Source: Eumeta japonica (taxonomy: Eukaryota; Arthropoda; Insecta; Lepidoptera; Psychidae). Taken from it: 64,000 nt of DNA. The stretch covers positions 94,119 through 158,118 of the forward strand of contig BGZK01001406.1 in the NCBI GenBank assembly GCA_005406025.1. The letters run 5' to 3'. Every line of letters begins with the position of its first letter. Position 1 is the stretch's first letter. The translations under genes were made by a program, and so were the position numbers. Below the pieces are notes generated by a model. The model had not been told where the DNA came from and ran no database searches. It worked only from the letters and a program-made list of their open reading frames with translations. Positions 1 through 12,485 of the stretch are shown piece by piece.

Positions 1-461
1 TTTTGGTTTGACAGCATGTCTATCACATATTTTACAAAATAGTAAGAGATTTTTTAATATATCTCACACTTTCATATGCTTACTATTTATAGGCACACTC
101 ATTGCATATTTTTAATTATTCTATTAAGGAATTATAGCTTTGTAATCAATATTGTTTGCGGCATATTTAAATAGGTATGTACATATCCCTTTTCTTTCAT
201 CTCTTCTCTTCATGTACGCCGAATATTCAACGTCTCTTTCTATCCGTGCCGCGAAGAGATTTTTCGAAACACAACGATCGTTGGTCGATCTTTGCTGAAT
301 ATAATTTCCGCCGTCATTACTACTGTCACACTGTGCCGCAACTATGTTAATAGTTATATATTTCCCACTTTATGTAAACAAAATTTCCCTATATCATAAT
401 CGATTCATTTGTTTATAAATATTATGTTAAGACTAAAAATTGTGAATACATATTAACGAAC
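1..461. other. Intergenic AT-rich stretch
   Basis: No coding region, RNA gene or clear repeat is recognised here. It ends at the target duplication of the hAT-type element that follows. Confidence 0.5.
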
Positions 462-1190
462 CAGGGGCGTAGCTACCGCCATATCTGCCGTATCAATTAT
501 ATGGGGCCCCCCGGACTACGGGGGCCCCCAACGTGCGTAAACCATAATTGATAAAAACTTTCTTTTTATTTCACAAATGACTAATGTCAAAAAAAGCAAT
601 TTCTTTCTTTCCAGCATAAAGCATGCGTTGAAAAGTTGGCAGCATTCCTTAACAGCAATCATGAACTAAGAAAGCATGTTGAAGTGATAAGGTTGAAGTT
701 TGAACCTTTTGGCAATAAATGAAAGACGTACTATGATCTATTTGACAGTGAAAGAAAAAAAATGAATATTAATGTAATCCGCCGCACATAAATAATGATG
801 GTTGCTATGACAAAGATGAGGATGGCGTACAAAGCCCTTTAGTACTTAATGTATGAATAAAAATATTAAGGTTATAACTTATTTTTTAATTAAGTTTTTC
901 AATTTTTTAATGGTCATTTTGTTTTTCGGAGCACAGATGAATCCAAAAAATCCCAAAAATCGCTCTTGCTGTTCTCGAGTTATAAATGGTGTAACTAACA
1001 CAACTTTCTTTTATATATATAGATTTGAATTGTTTGTAAAAAATTTGGAAAAAGTGACAGATATATAATTATGATGAATAAATATTTCTTTTAATTTTAT
1101 GCAATTTTTTTTATGAGAAATCTTTACCTTTCCTAAGGGCCTCCAAATAATTTTTTATACGGGGCTCCGCCAAGTCACGCTACGCTTCTG
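462..1190. mobile_element. Non-autonomous hAT-type element, 729 bp
   Basis: The element starts CAGGGGCGTAGC and ends GCTACGCTTCTG, imperfect terminal inverted repeats of hAT style. A perfect 8-bp target duplication, TAACGAAC, lies at 454-461 and 1191-1198. Eight-bp duplications and CAG-type ends are typical of hAT. The interior has GC-rich near-palindromes (about 503-530) and no long open frame; a 71-codon frame at 853-1068 resembles nothing I recognise. A short stretch near 640-720 may be a worn coding remnant, but I cannot place it. The element is probably mobilised by a hAT transposase encoded elsewhere. Confidence 0.75.
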
Positions 1191-1198
1191 TAACGAAC

Positions 1199-1867
1199 TT
1201 TGGTGCTTATAACTGTTCTAGCCGGCTGAAAATGCCAAGAATAGGGGAAATTCCTGACAGACCTGGCAAAGGGACTTGGTGAGCAACGAAATGTAAGCTG
1301 TATGCAATTCCAGAAATTATGTTACTACTCACTATTCCTATGTTCTCAATATTCCTATTCCTAAATGTGAAATATTTCAATATTACCCATCCATTTTTAC
1401 ATACCAATTGAATATCTAAGGTCCTTTAAAGGGGTATAATCACCATATAATAATTTATAATTACAAAAATTGCAATCTAGTTTAAGTATTATACAAAATA
1501 AAAAAAATTGATTAGTTTTATTTTTTATTCTTTTAAAGTACCTTGTTAAATTTTAAATCTTTAAAGTTTGATTCCCACCTATGGTGGATATTTATGTTTA
1601 ATACGAGTGTTGTACCTAAATCGTATATTATTTATTTCCTTTATTTTATTTCTTATTGCATATATAAATGTAGTTTAGGACTAAATAGTTTGTAAAAACG
1701 TCTCTTTTTAATTTTTATCTATAGACATCTGCCATACTTATTTATAAACTTATATATAAAGTAATAATAGACACGCATTTATGTACATCTAATTTTTTTA
1801 AACTTATGTAATCATCCTAATACGTGTAATGGTACATGACTGTCTATTTGTCTGTCAAAGGCTGTTT
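1199..1867. other. Intergenic AT-rich stretch
   Basis: Nothing recognisable is seen between two hAT-type insertions. The short open frames here are not convincing. Confidence 0.5.
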
Positions 1868-1875
1868 TCTTCCAA

Positions 1876-2032
1876 CAGTGGCGGCGCTACACCACTCGTG
1901 GACGTCGGCGACATCAGGTTTGCGAGGCCTCTTTTTAATAACTTGTAGGCAAAACTTTTTTGTTTGCGAGGCCCCTTCAGGCGCGAGGCCGTCGGCGGTC
2001 GCCGACGTTGCCGACGCCTAGCGCCGCCACTG
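1876..2032. mobile_element. hAT MITE, 157 bp, with 8-bp target duplication
   Basis: The ends are perfect inverted repeats, CAGTGGCGGCGCT and AGCGCCGCCACTG. The 8-bp duplication TCTTCCAA is perfect at 1868-1875 and 2033-2040. The interior is GC-rich compared with its surroundings and too short to code. Perfect ends and duplication suggest a fairly recent insertion. Short frames crossing it on both strands are artefacts of its GC content. Confidence 0.88.
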
Positions 2033-2041
2033 TCTTCCAAG

Positions 2042-2183
2042 CATGGGCGTCATGAATGAGGTGCAAGGAGGTGCACTTGCACCCCTCTGTTTTTGCCTAT
2101 TTAGGAAAAAAACAACGAAAAAATAAATAAAATGTATGGTATTTATATGCACCCCCCTGAAAATAACTGTGCCGGCGCCCATG
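2042..2183. mobile_element. Probable second hAT MITE abutting the first
   Basis: The element starts CATGGGCG and ends CGCCCATG. The flanking 8-mers CTTCCAAG and CTCCCAAA match at 6 of 8 positions, so this may be a worn 8-bp duplication. Its left flank overlaps the right duplication of the MITE at 1876-2032. The ends resemble those of the element at 52278-52409. The superfamily assignment is inference. Confidence 0.5.
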
Positions 2184-2605
2184 CTCCCAAAAGAAAATAA
2201 TGGATAGAAAACTGTTTCCAAACGAGTGGCAGAACCACAACATAATCTTCGAGTTAGTTTTAAAATTTGTATTAAAAATGTTTTGAATTTTTAATATTCT
2301 GATCAATTTTCCTGTTAGACTTTTCAATATTATTTAAATACATAGTTATGTTATATTGTAAAGTGAAAACAATACATACTCGTCAGATTTATTAACTGTC
2401 ATGTGGCATTGAGTTTCTATTGTAAAAACGCATATACCTTGGGACGGAACGGAACAAAAAACGTTGGAACGGAACGGGGTTTACATATAACTTTTTTTTA
2501 TAGTGAGAATGACAAGCAAGCATAGATTTAATGGTATTTTGCTTTTGCTAAAGTTTTCCCGCAAATGTTAGTTAAATGTGTTCGCGTGTGTAGAATGTAA
2601 ATAAA
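2184..2605. other. Upstream region of the UBTD-like gene
   Basis: AT-rich, with no obvious TATA box at a convincing distance and no coding. It presumably contains the promoter and 5' UTR of the gene starting at 2606, but nothing in the sequence marks the transcription start. Confidence 0.35.
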
Positions 2606-3310
2606 ATGGGTGGGTGTATCGGCATCAGTCGTAGTAGAAGCGGGCCCGTGGAGGAATCGTCTGGCTCAATATCGCGCCCTAACTCCGGTGGTCTCAGAAA
2701 AAACCAATCACTGTGTCACGAGACCATTCGATGGAAGTCCGACGTCCCGCTTACCGAAGGGCAATTACGAAGCAAGCGTGACGAATTTTGGGATACTGCT
2801 CCCGCTTTTGAGGGTCGTAAAGAAATATGGGATGCTCTGCGGGCCGCTGCAGTCGCCGCTGAAGCTATGGATTTCCAACTTGCACAAGCTATTTTGGATG
2901 GCGCCAGTGTATCAGTACCTAATGGATATCTCACTGAATGTTATGATGAATGGGGCACGAGATACCAGGTGCCGATCTACTGTTTATCACCTCCTATAAA
3001 TATGGTGAAGGAAGCAAGTGGACGTGACTCACCAGCAGAGTGGGCTGAGCCTGTGGATGGCGGGATCGAGGTGACATTGCGGCTAAGGCTATCGCACACC
3101 TGCACAGATGTGGACTTGGCAGTTTATTCCCGCCATACTATAGCACAATGCAAAAATAAATTACACGCACAAGAAAACATTGAACCATGGAGACAACGAT
3201 GGTTTTATGGTGGCAAATTACTAGGAGACAAATTATTGGTGGAGGAAGCAACGCATCACACCTGGTTATGTAGTTCAGGTTATTGTGAGCACAGACCAGC
3301 GAGCTCCTAG
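2606..3310 (+). CDS. Ubiquitin domain-containing protein (UBTD1/2-like), C-terminus apparently frameshifted
   Basis: A single open exon of 234 codons. The start MGGC fits the N-myristoylation motif of UBTD proteins. Residues ~30-135 match the UBTD N-terminal (DC-UbP_N-like) domain: IRWKSDVPLT, KRDEFWDTAPAFEGR and EIWDALRAAA, then the YDEWGTRYQVPIYCLSPP block. Residues ~152-234 are the ubiquitin-like domain (GGIEVTLRLRLS to WRQRWFYGGKLLGDK). UBTD proteins are described as regulators of E2/E3 ubiquitin transfer. The last ~20 residues after VEEA do not fit the family. One base out of register, starting near 3250, the DNA encodes TPGYVVQVIV, the usual last strand, ending at a stop at 3312-3314. 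An extra A near 3250-3251 would explain it: sequence error, allele or decay. Being intronless it could be a retrocopy, but no adjacent poly(A) tract is seen. Confidence 0.88.
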   Translation: MGGCIGISRSRSGPVEESSGSISRPNSGGLRKNQSLCHETIRWKSDVPLTEGQLRSKRDEFWDTAPAFEGRKEIWDALRAAAVAAEAMDFQLAQAILDGASVSVPNGYLTECYDEWGTRYQVPIYCLSPPINMVKEASGRDSPAEWAEPVDGGIEVTLRLRLSHTCTDVDLAVYSRHTIAQCKNKLHAQENIEPWRQRWFYGGKLLGDKLLVEEATHHTWLCSSGYCEHRPASS

Positions 3311-3314
3311 CTAG

Positions 3315-6300
3315 TGGTCACGTATGCACACCTGCCTCCTCACACTCACTCTGGACACCTTTGTTCTTGATTTATAAACATTGTTTTCATACTTACAAAT
3401 TAATTAAAACATCAGGCGTTCTATTGGTAAAGGCCAAGTAAGGGACTATAAACATTATAATGTGGAGCTTTGTTGCTCAGTTGTGTATCAGAATTTTATT
3501 TTTTCAATTAAACTTGATGCTCAATAGATTTAATAATCATCCTTATTCAATCACAATTTCATAACTTGATGTGCCATACACTAAAGATTCATAATTTTGA
3601 CCTTTGTCATTAAGGAGTCTAGTGGTCTACATGTTATGTGAGGTCAATGGCTTATACAGTGGCTATTAAAATTATACATTATAAATTACAACAACCATGC
3701 TACTAGTAGAGGAAATTGGTAAAGCTTAGGCAAAGCAAAATATATTCCTGAAATCACAATACTTTTTGTATTCAATAATGTAATTATTTTGTCCGTCACA
3801 GTATTAATAATTGATTTGCAATGAAGTGGGAAGGGGCTGTGGTGTGTCAGAAATTGCGAACCAGAGAAAAGTTCACGTCCAGATTGTTGATAGCACAAGG
3901 CGTGAACAGTTTTAGTGTGATGCAAAAATAAGCACTTTGTATTGTGTTTTAATATTAAGAAGTCTTATCAAACTGACAATGCGAACAATTTTATTGTGAC
4001 TAAATGTGAACTCTACGTGAAGTAACTTGGTCACAAGCTAAAACATGGTGTAGTCGGTACTGTGAACTATTACATTTTGGTATTGTGTATAAATTGTTGG
4101 CAGATTTGACTCTTTGTAATATATTTATTCATATTGATAAAAATGTAAATATTGTATTGACAATATATATCAAAATATATTTCCATACATAAATAATATA
4201 AATCAATAATACAAATATTAACACAGAAATAGTGTTTAGCAGTATTTAAATAAATGAATATTTTATTTATTAATTGATTGTATGTATTGGAAAAAAATAT
4301 GTAATTAAATTTAAGTATATAGTTTTTTTAGCACTATGTAATTACAAAAGTCCTATTGGTTAATACATGACAGACATCAATCAGTTTCTGGCCCCACTTT
4401 ATTAGTCATTCAAATATTTGTAAAATGTACTTTTCATTTTAAGTTTATCATCATTTTTGGGTTCTGATTCATCATTTAAATACATTGATGAACTTCATGA
4501 CTAAGTTAATTTCATCTAAAGCTTTAAAAATAATTTGAGATTTAGAATAGTAATCTATTCAAAATATTCTTAAAATTTTTAGATCACAAATAGTCATTTT
4601 GTCTTATTTGGACATTTTCCCCAAATTGTTGAAATAGTCATTTTGATGATTTGGACAAATCGTCAGATTCATGCTAGTGAGCGTTAACTTATCGCTGTTC
4701 CTAGTCGTATGATCCCTAAATGCAGTTTTACTATAGAATGGCTTTATACTCTGCACCTGTATTGTAAAAATTAAACACAATGAAGTTTGTGTTTATCTAT
4801 TCTGGTCTTTTCTCTTGGAAAGCATATGAAGCTAGAATTTTAATAAAAAATGTGATTTGAATAGTGTCACAAAAAAGCATTTAAACTAATTTCAAAAATC
4901 TTTAACTATTGGTATTTGTTCAGAAATCTAAAGAATACAGGACAGTCATTGTAGAAAAAATCACTAATGCAAGATCTACAATTTAAAGAAATTTTAGGAC
5001 TTTGAGGTTTCTAATATTTTTAAAATAGATGGTATTCAATGATTTTATGTTAAATATATTTTCTTTTATGGGAAAATTTAAATGTCTTAATTTTGCATGA
5101 TAATAAAACATATCAAAATGTTGTCAAATTACTTGTTATGTATTTAAATGATGGAGTGGAAAAGAGTACCTCAGATTTGCACTCGTCTGATTTTATCCTT
5201 TGAATGTGATCACACATCTATATCAAGAAAGTAGTTGCCAGATAGACATAAAAATACTTAAATAATGATTAATTTTGTTTATAGGTATCGATTATTTGAG
5301 AGAAAATTATATTAAAGTAATTTTATGCAACTCTTTTTTTAATTCTTTTAAAATGTATTAACTGTTTTTCAAATATTATTTTCAGTGATGTTATCAAAAA
5401 GTGATTATATGTGTATACATTCTTTTTAATATTCATATGGCAAATTGCCAAAAATTAAAATGCTAATTGCTATATTAAATGTAAGGTTTGACAGATAACG
5501 TATGGAAAATCTGTCAAATCTTAAGGATAGCACATCCAAATAGTGTTATTTATTTTGGCACAACCGGCACTTTATCTTCATTTGTTTGTCCAGCTGTCGA
5601 TCACTCTCACGTCTCCCTCTATCGGTCACACGTTACCGTACAGGCACGTGCGATACGCATTTGTGCTTACCGTGTACGTGGGCCAGCTTACATGAACGAG
5701 TCATGTGTGTACCGGTGATGTCATATCATGTGCAGCTTCTTTATGTATCGCCCTATCTACATTTCATATAAAAGCGAGTTAGACACAGGTACATAGCCTG
5801 TTCAGCTGTGGAACAGTCGCTCAATCTTCATGATCAACATAAAGATTGTGCATGATACCAGTTGGACCTTTCTGAATTGTTTTATTAATATTAGATAAAC
5901 TCCATAGGGAAAATGAGGCTGCTATCCACAAATTTTGAGTGAAAACTGCAGTCTGTGTTAGACATTAAATATAATTTAAAATCAATTTGACTAGTATTTT
6001 CTTGTGCAATTTAAAAACTTCAACATAGCTGCATATCTGGAGTGACAATTTATCCATAGGCAATAGTCATTAAAGTTTTAATAGTTGTAAGAACTGAAAA
6101 ACAACAATGTTTGTTCATGTAAAATCACTTGCTCTACAGTACCAAATGACTGAAAATAAAATTAAGGGGAATCCATAGTCACATCTTGAGATTATTAATA
6201 TTGTTACCATATAGGATATAGTAGAGTTAGGTACCACCTTTGGGCATTACAGGTTGGGTACCGACACATATATATTGTAGTAAAGAATAAACATGTTTTG

Positions 6301-9300
6301 GGTATATATTTGTTAGAAGTGTAATTTGAGAAATCATTTATCTTGACATTTGTGGTGAATGCTCGGGTCAGAGTTATTTATGGTTATCAGCACTGATAAA
6401 AAAATGTTTTGTACGTACATAATCAATTAGTATGTTCATTTTTTTATTAAAGAAAGGCTTAATGCCGTCATGTTATTACAGTGCATTGTAACTCCTTTAA
6501 CAGATCCAAATTCCGTTTTCCTTAATTAGATACTTGTATTTAAAATATGTTTACTTCTTTTTGATTGTAAAAAAATGATATCACTGTATACCTATACTGA
6601 CCTTTGGTCTTCGAAAGGACGCGCGCGCGCCTTTAGACGTGGTACGCTAAAACATTGAGTGTGGTATTGAATTGTGTAGCTAGATAATTCGACCACAAGT
6701 TTGGTCGTGCGTTCCAACAGTTGCCTTTCAACACTAGTGTTAGGAATCCCTGTAGTATTCATTGTATATAAATATTATCATTGTTTATTGTTTTGTATTG
6801 TAATATTCACAATAGAAAGAGAAATATATTGAATTCTAGTGTTTTGTATGAAAATGAGCATATTATATGATTATATTTAATACTAGATATGGCCACGACT
6901 TCGTGCATGTAGAATTTATTTTTTTAAATCAACGTTCCATGAGTCAATTTTGTAAAAATAAACGCTGTAGGTTGACGTAATTTCATGCGTAAAGTAACCT
7001 ATGAAAACCCCTTGAAAATTTGTCTAGCAATTTTGGTAATCAGAATGTTCATAGAAACAGATAAACAAGGTTTATGGAAAGTCTTCAAAATATAATATAG
7101 CATATGAATGAGCAGCACCGCGTCACTTGTCCCATAATAGAACATAATATTCCAATTTGATATTAATAAATTTTTAAAAACATGGTCTAGTTCATAAAAT
7201 ACATGAACAATTTAGTATGAAAAATAAATTAAGCAGCCTGTCATCAATGTCACAACTGCGAGCGCGCTTTGGCCACCACTTGTCAATAGGTCATATGTGT
7301 GCCAATGATATTTGACTTCAAACCGCAATGAAAGTACGATTTAAGTTTGGAGATTCATCTTTGTTTACCACCGATATCATATTTGCACTGAGCGCACACT
7401 AATAATATATCCAAATACTCACTGGCATTAAAAAACTTATCATTCAAGTTGCGTCGTAAGATTTTTCATAAACGAAATGCACGTTTATTCTTCTTTTATA
7501 CATCTTTACATCACTCAATAAGTTGTTCACAAATGTTTTTAATGTACAGATACATTCTAAAATTTTGTTACATTTATAAATTTCTTGAAAAGAATATGAT
7601 TCCTCATAAGCTGACAAATTGTGCATGTATTACTTTTTTTGGTTGAACTAAAGACTTTGTCGACTAATGTTATTAATTATGCATTTTGAGTTCATAGATT
7701 GTACCAAAATCATTTATTATCATCATCATCACATCAAATTCCTGTTTTGTTTATTTGAACACCATAATCAATATCGAGTCATCGAATTTGTCAAGGCCTA
7801 GTATCAGTAACAAATTTAAGAATTATGTTTTTTTACTTCCCAAGCAGATGAATGTTATTGGTCTCGTAGTGACCCGAGCTCAATGTGGGTGTATGGCGAG
7901 ACGGGTATCGTCGCTCATGCGTGTGTAACAGTGACAAGCTCTATTGTTCTAGCGCCATGCCTACGCCTCGGCCCCGGGCGCGCGCGTCCTTCCTGACATA
8001 TTTAGTGCTAACAATTCGTTAGATGCATAATTATATGTTTGATATTTTATTGGGATAATTGCGTACATAAGTCTATGCGTTAAATTTTTTTTTACATTTG
8101 AAAATGTGGTTACTGATCTATCATTGGATAAGTTGGATTTCAAACTATTGTGAGTCACTTTTTTCTAGATTAAAATGTAATGAACATTATTTTATACATA
8201 TTTCACACCATATCAAATCATATTTAACAAGTTTCATATGTTAATTGTATTGGCATATTTGAAAAATAAGTTTTCTTGTTAAAGAACATGCATAAGTCAT
8301 AATATTGCAAAAATCTGAAAACATTTATAACCCTTATTGAAATGGAATTCAAAAAAACAAATAATTTCAGAACTGCAAAGATAAATTCCTTTTAAATAAA
8401 TTTTGAATTAAAAGTAATACATTTATATTTTATATATGATCTCATACATAAAATAGGTGAAATTAAAGTATTTATAATTTTGTTAATCCCATTATTCAAT
8501 TTTATTATAAAATTCAAATGCATTACTGACAGTTGTTAATGAGAATATAACACAGTTCCCTTAACATATGTGTCAACCGGTACCCAGTATGAATATAGAA
8601 GTGATTATAAAGATAGATAAGCTTGGAAATATTTATTGAGTTTGTTTTGAGAACCAAGATGCCAGTGACGAAGTAAATAAAACATTGCTTGCCATTTGCA
8701 AAAAAGAAGTAAAAGTAATGCTCCCGTTAGGCATAATTATGCATTTCATGCTTTCACGGGTAGGGAGGAATATCGCCATTTAACTATACTTGTTATTCTA
8801 TGCATGGCTTGACACTATTAATAAAACTAAAAGTCTGATAGAACATGAACATCAGTGGTGTAGCAAATAGATTCATACTTTTTTACTAGATTATAATATA
8901 TTTCAACACAATGGTGAAATGAAAGGTTCACTTCACTATTATACATTTTATTTTCATTTATTGTACATACCCCATTATGTACTGTATCAGAATACTCAAT
9001 CTGCACACCCTTGGATACATTAATATTGTGAGTTAGCAGGTACTGGTGTGGTGTTATTTGTGCCAATCGGTGTTGCCATTCGCTGTATGCGCCGATTGGA
9101 TTACTGATGCAATATTAGGTTATTGTAGTGTTCTCGTGGAATATTTTTTTAATGCATTGATTACTTTGGACGAAATTTGAGATGGGCCTAATTAATTGAC
9201 TCACTAGATTTATGGTATTTGTCATTTTATCTGTATATTCTGGCCAATGATCTTTTGTGAAACAACAGTGTTGATAATAAGATTTCGTTTAAAAAATATT

Positions 9301-12217
9301 ACCATTATGTTATTAGATATTTTTATAAATTTTTTATGTGTTTAGACATTACACAAACTAGGTTAACTATTTGTAAGAGGCTTCGATTTATCTATATACA
9401 TTGTTTAAATTGTAATGTAATTCTTTTGATAAAATGTCTATTGTCATATGTAAGGTTGTAAATAAAAACGGATCAAAGTAAGCTGATGGTTTTACCTAAA
9501 TGTATAATAAAATTCGTACGTTTTATCAGTGACGGTGCGACGGAGGGCGGGGGCGGGAACTCTCGAGGTGCTCTAGATAAGTGCTAGAGTTTTAGCACAA
9601 GCGGATTTTATTTTTGTTTTAAACTTAATGTCATTACTCGCTGCATATTATCGTTTTGGAAAACTGTACTTTATATGAAATAGTTTTTTTTTTAAAGGAG
9701 ATTTTTACTTTGTAATGGAGATGCCATTTACTTATATTTTATATGTATCATTTTTCCCTTATTCACACTCCCATAAGACTTGATTTTATGTTACAGTAAA
9801 AATTGTTAATATAAAGTGAAACTTAGTTCTAAAATATAATTATTTAAATTCAATCGTCTTTTTGTGAAACACCTCAATAGTTCGATTATATTCTTTTCCT
9901 TTTTTGACTCATAAAATGATTTATTAATTAGACAAATTCTTATAATTGTGCTTGAACAGCTGGATGGATTGTAATCAGTTTTGTCAAATGTCGTGTCTAC
10001 TTGCCTTGGAATATAAGATACTTTTTCTATGAAAAAATGTTTCCAGTGACTTGTAATTGGTTATTACTAACAGCAATGGCCAAGGAAGAGCCAAGATTGG
10101 CATGGAATCGAGAGCACAACCGGAATTGGATCCAATAGTAGAGTCTAAGCTTTATTAGGAGCTGAACTGCAATTGGGATAGCAGACTGTTTAAAGCACAT
10201 GTGGGCTACAACGGTCCACTGTAAGATTTGATCCGGCCCGGACATTTTGAAAAATTTCATGTCAGATATCTATAGCTAAAAATTATGAACACTACTTTAA
10301 AATGTAGCTACTTTTGAACGCGGCCCGCGGACGTATTTGCACACTAAAGTTTGGCCCGCAACATGTAAGGTTGACCATATCTGGTTGAAAGGATGATTGA
10401 CTTCATTCTGTACCTACGCGCATGCGAAACCGTAGCAAATTTACACCATAAAAGAAAATGCATAAAGTTTAAATGGAAAATTGCTAATAATGTAGATTGA
10501 TTGAAGTAGGATAAAATACCATGAAATGATAATATGTACACTATCAAAATGTACATTTATCTGCAGAGATATTATCATTTAGGTTCTTTTAAAGATAAGC
10601 CTAAAAAAAATTCCTGTTTTCCAAAGGGTGAGCAGACATTAGATTTCAACATAGTTGACCTTTGCATATATTTCTTGCTTTATTGACATCATCAATCTTT
10701 TCATGCAAGCTCCTCGGTTTCCAGTGCTTAAAGTTAAGACTCTTTTCAATATTCAGATAAGTTTAACTTTGTATGCAGTGACTAAAATTAATGTTCCTAT
10801 TATATCTCAAAAACAATTGTATTTTGCAGTCAACCAGAAAGTATAGTCATATTAGCTATTAAGTACGAAAGCAAAATATTTGGGGATTGATCAGAGCACT
10901 GCAATCTTTATACAGATACTTCACTCCCGCATTATAATAAATGGAGTAGATACTGACTAATATTGGCTTTCATAGGTGTGTCAGATAACGAGACTGTTCA
11001 ACTTTTCAAGGATAACTCTCCATTTGATTCAAACGATTATGAATGTGGATTAAGCATAGGTGAGCTCCTAGACATATGCAGCACCCAGCCATGTTTTTGT
11101 TTTGAACGCCATGGTCTTAGTTTTGCTGATATTTTCTTTCAAACTTCTTTCCTTAACAAAGTCGTTCATTTTTGTTACATTCTCCTACAACTAGCATATC
11201 GACGACACAAGCATTATTCGATCGTTGGCTTAGAGGAAGCAAATAGTGTTGAACAATGAGAGTTTGTCTGTTTATAAATGATCATAAACAATGGCTGTTT
11301 CGAGACAGTTTATATATGCTATAGTGGTTGATTATATTTTTGGTCCTTGTATAATTTTGCAAAGCGCGTAGATTCGGGTTACGGTACTGAAAAACCTTTG
11401 TGGTAACCGGTTTCTTAAAACTTGTGGGAAAATTAAGAGAATGAACATAATCATCTAATTAACTATGCAATATCTAAAAAAATGAAATATTAATAGATTT
11501 GTTTATATGTAGGCTTTGGTCACTGATCCTATATTACACGTTGTTCCTATTTTTGTAGATGGTTCATTGAAAATTTATTTAATTAATGTTTATAAATAAT
11601 TCCCCTATAAAAATATCCGAGAATAGAATTCTCTAACCATACCATAATCCAACCCGCTTTTTTTCTTATCGGCTCTTAATGTCTTTCTATATTTACTGTC
11701 TATACATTTTATTTCTAAATGGACTTATTTTGTGAGGTGGAATTTCAAGCCAATAAACTTGTTTGTTTATGTCAGACGTGACATATTTACGACTTGTTTG
11801 TTCCGGTTGCTTTATCGATTCATTTATATTTCAAAAATACTCTGGATGGCCAGTCGGCGGGTATGAATAGTGAAATGCGATCAACGACAAGCGTTTTACT
11901 GGTTTCGTAGCGATTTATTGTAACTATGTTTCTGAATACACACCTGCTTTTCTACGTGTTTCCTTTTATCTGATCTGGATCTTCGAACCCTCAGTGTTAT
12001 TACATAATATACATTTAAAAAAATATAAGGTAAGGAAAAATAATCATCTTTTAAAAGACTCAAAGTATTTATCAATGGCTATGTACCATTTTATGTCAAA
12101 AATTGCTACTGATGTGATAATTAATAACGATTTAGATAAAATTTACAAATAAATTTTAAATGTATTTTAAAGTTGAAAATATATAGGCAATGAAAATTGT
12201 TGAAAAACAATTACGTT
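3315..12217. other. Long gene-poor AT-rich interval
   Basis: About 8.9 kb lies between the convergent UBTD-like gene and COX15. It may include a long UBTD 3' UTR; an AATAAA-type motif occurs near 9461, but nothing fixes the transcript end. I find no convincing protein, tRNA or rRNA. Short open frames such as 5488-5718, 8827-9066 and 10963-11259 have no recognisable domain. A GC-rich patch lies around 7860-7990. No ordered repeat array is seen. Confidence 0.45.
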
Positions 12218-12223
12218 TTTATT
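12218..12223 (-). terminator. Candidate polyadenylation signal of COX15
   Basis: AATAAA on the minus strand, about 120 nt past the COX15 stop codon. This is a usual 3' UTR length, but there is no transcript support. Confidence 0.45.
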
Positions 12224-12344
12224 TTTAGTTCATATTGAACAATAATGTTTCAGCTTAGCTACAAAAATATATTTGAAACGAAAGTGTACTTAAAACTTTA
12301 CTTAATAATAACAGTCTTTATGATGGGGCTGTGCGCGCGCTCGT

Positions 12345-12485
12345 CTACTTGGGGATGTACTTGAGCAGCTTAACCTCGTGGGTTAGCCAGACGGCCAGCG
12401 TGAGCAGCGCCAGCGAGCCGGACTGGTGCGCGGCCGCCAGCGGCGTTGGCACGTACCACAACAGCGTCGCGATGCCCATGCCCAC
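12345..12485 (-). CDS. COX15: COX15 exon 7 (terminal)
   Basis: Codes [20 protein letters not shown] (H405), then [19 protein letters not shown], ending LLKYIPK and TAG. The acceptor is TGTGCAG. GC content is much higher than in the flanking introns. Confidence 0.96.
   Translation of the reverse strand: MGMGIATLLWYVPTPLAAAHQSGSLALLTLAVWLTHEVKLLKYIPK

Noticed and set aside
5488..5771. Overlapping small frames in a locally GC-richer stretch with a TATA-like motif
   Set aside because: No domain, no splice context and two conflicting frames; not enough to call a gene or LTR.
10963..11259. 98-codon plus-strand frame starting MAFIGVSDNETVQLF
   Set aside because: The acidic start is faintly like piggyBac-type N-termini, but nothing upstream or downstream supports a transposase and no terminal repeats were found.
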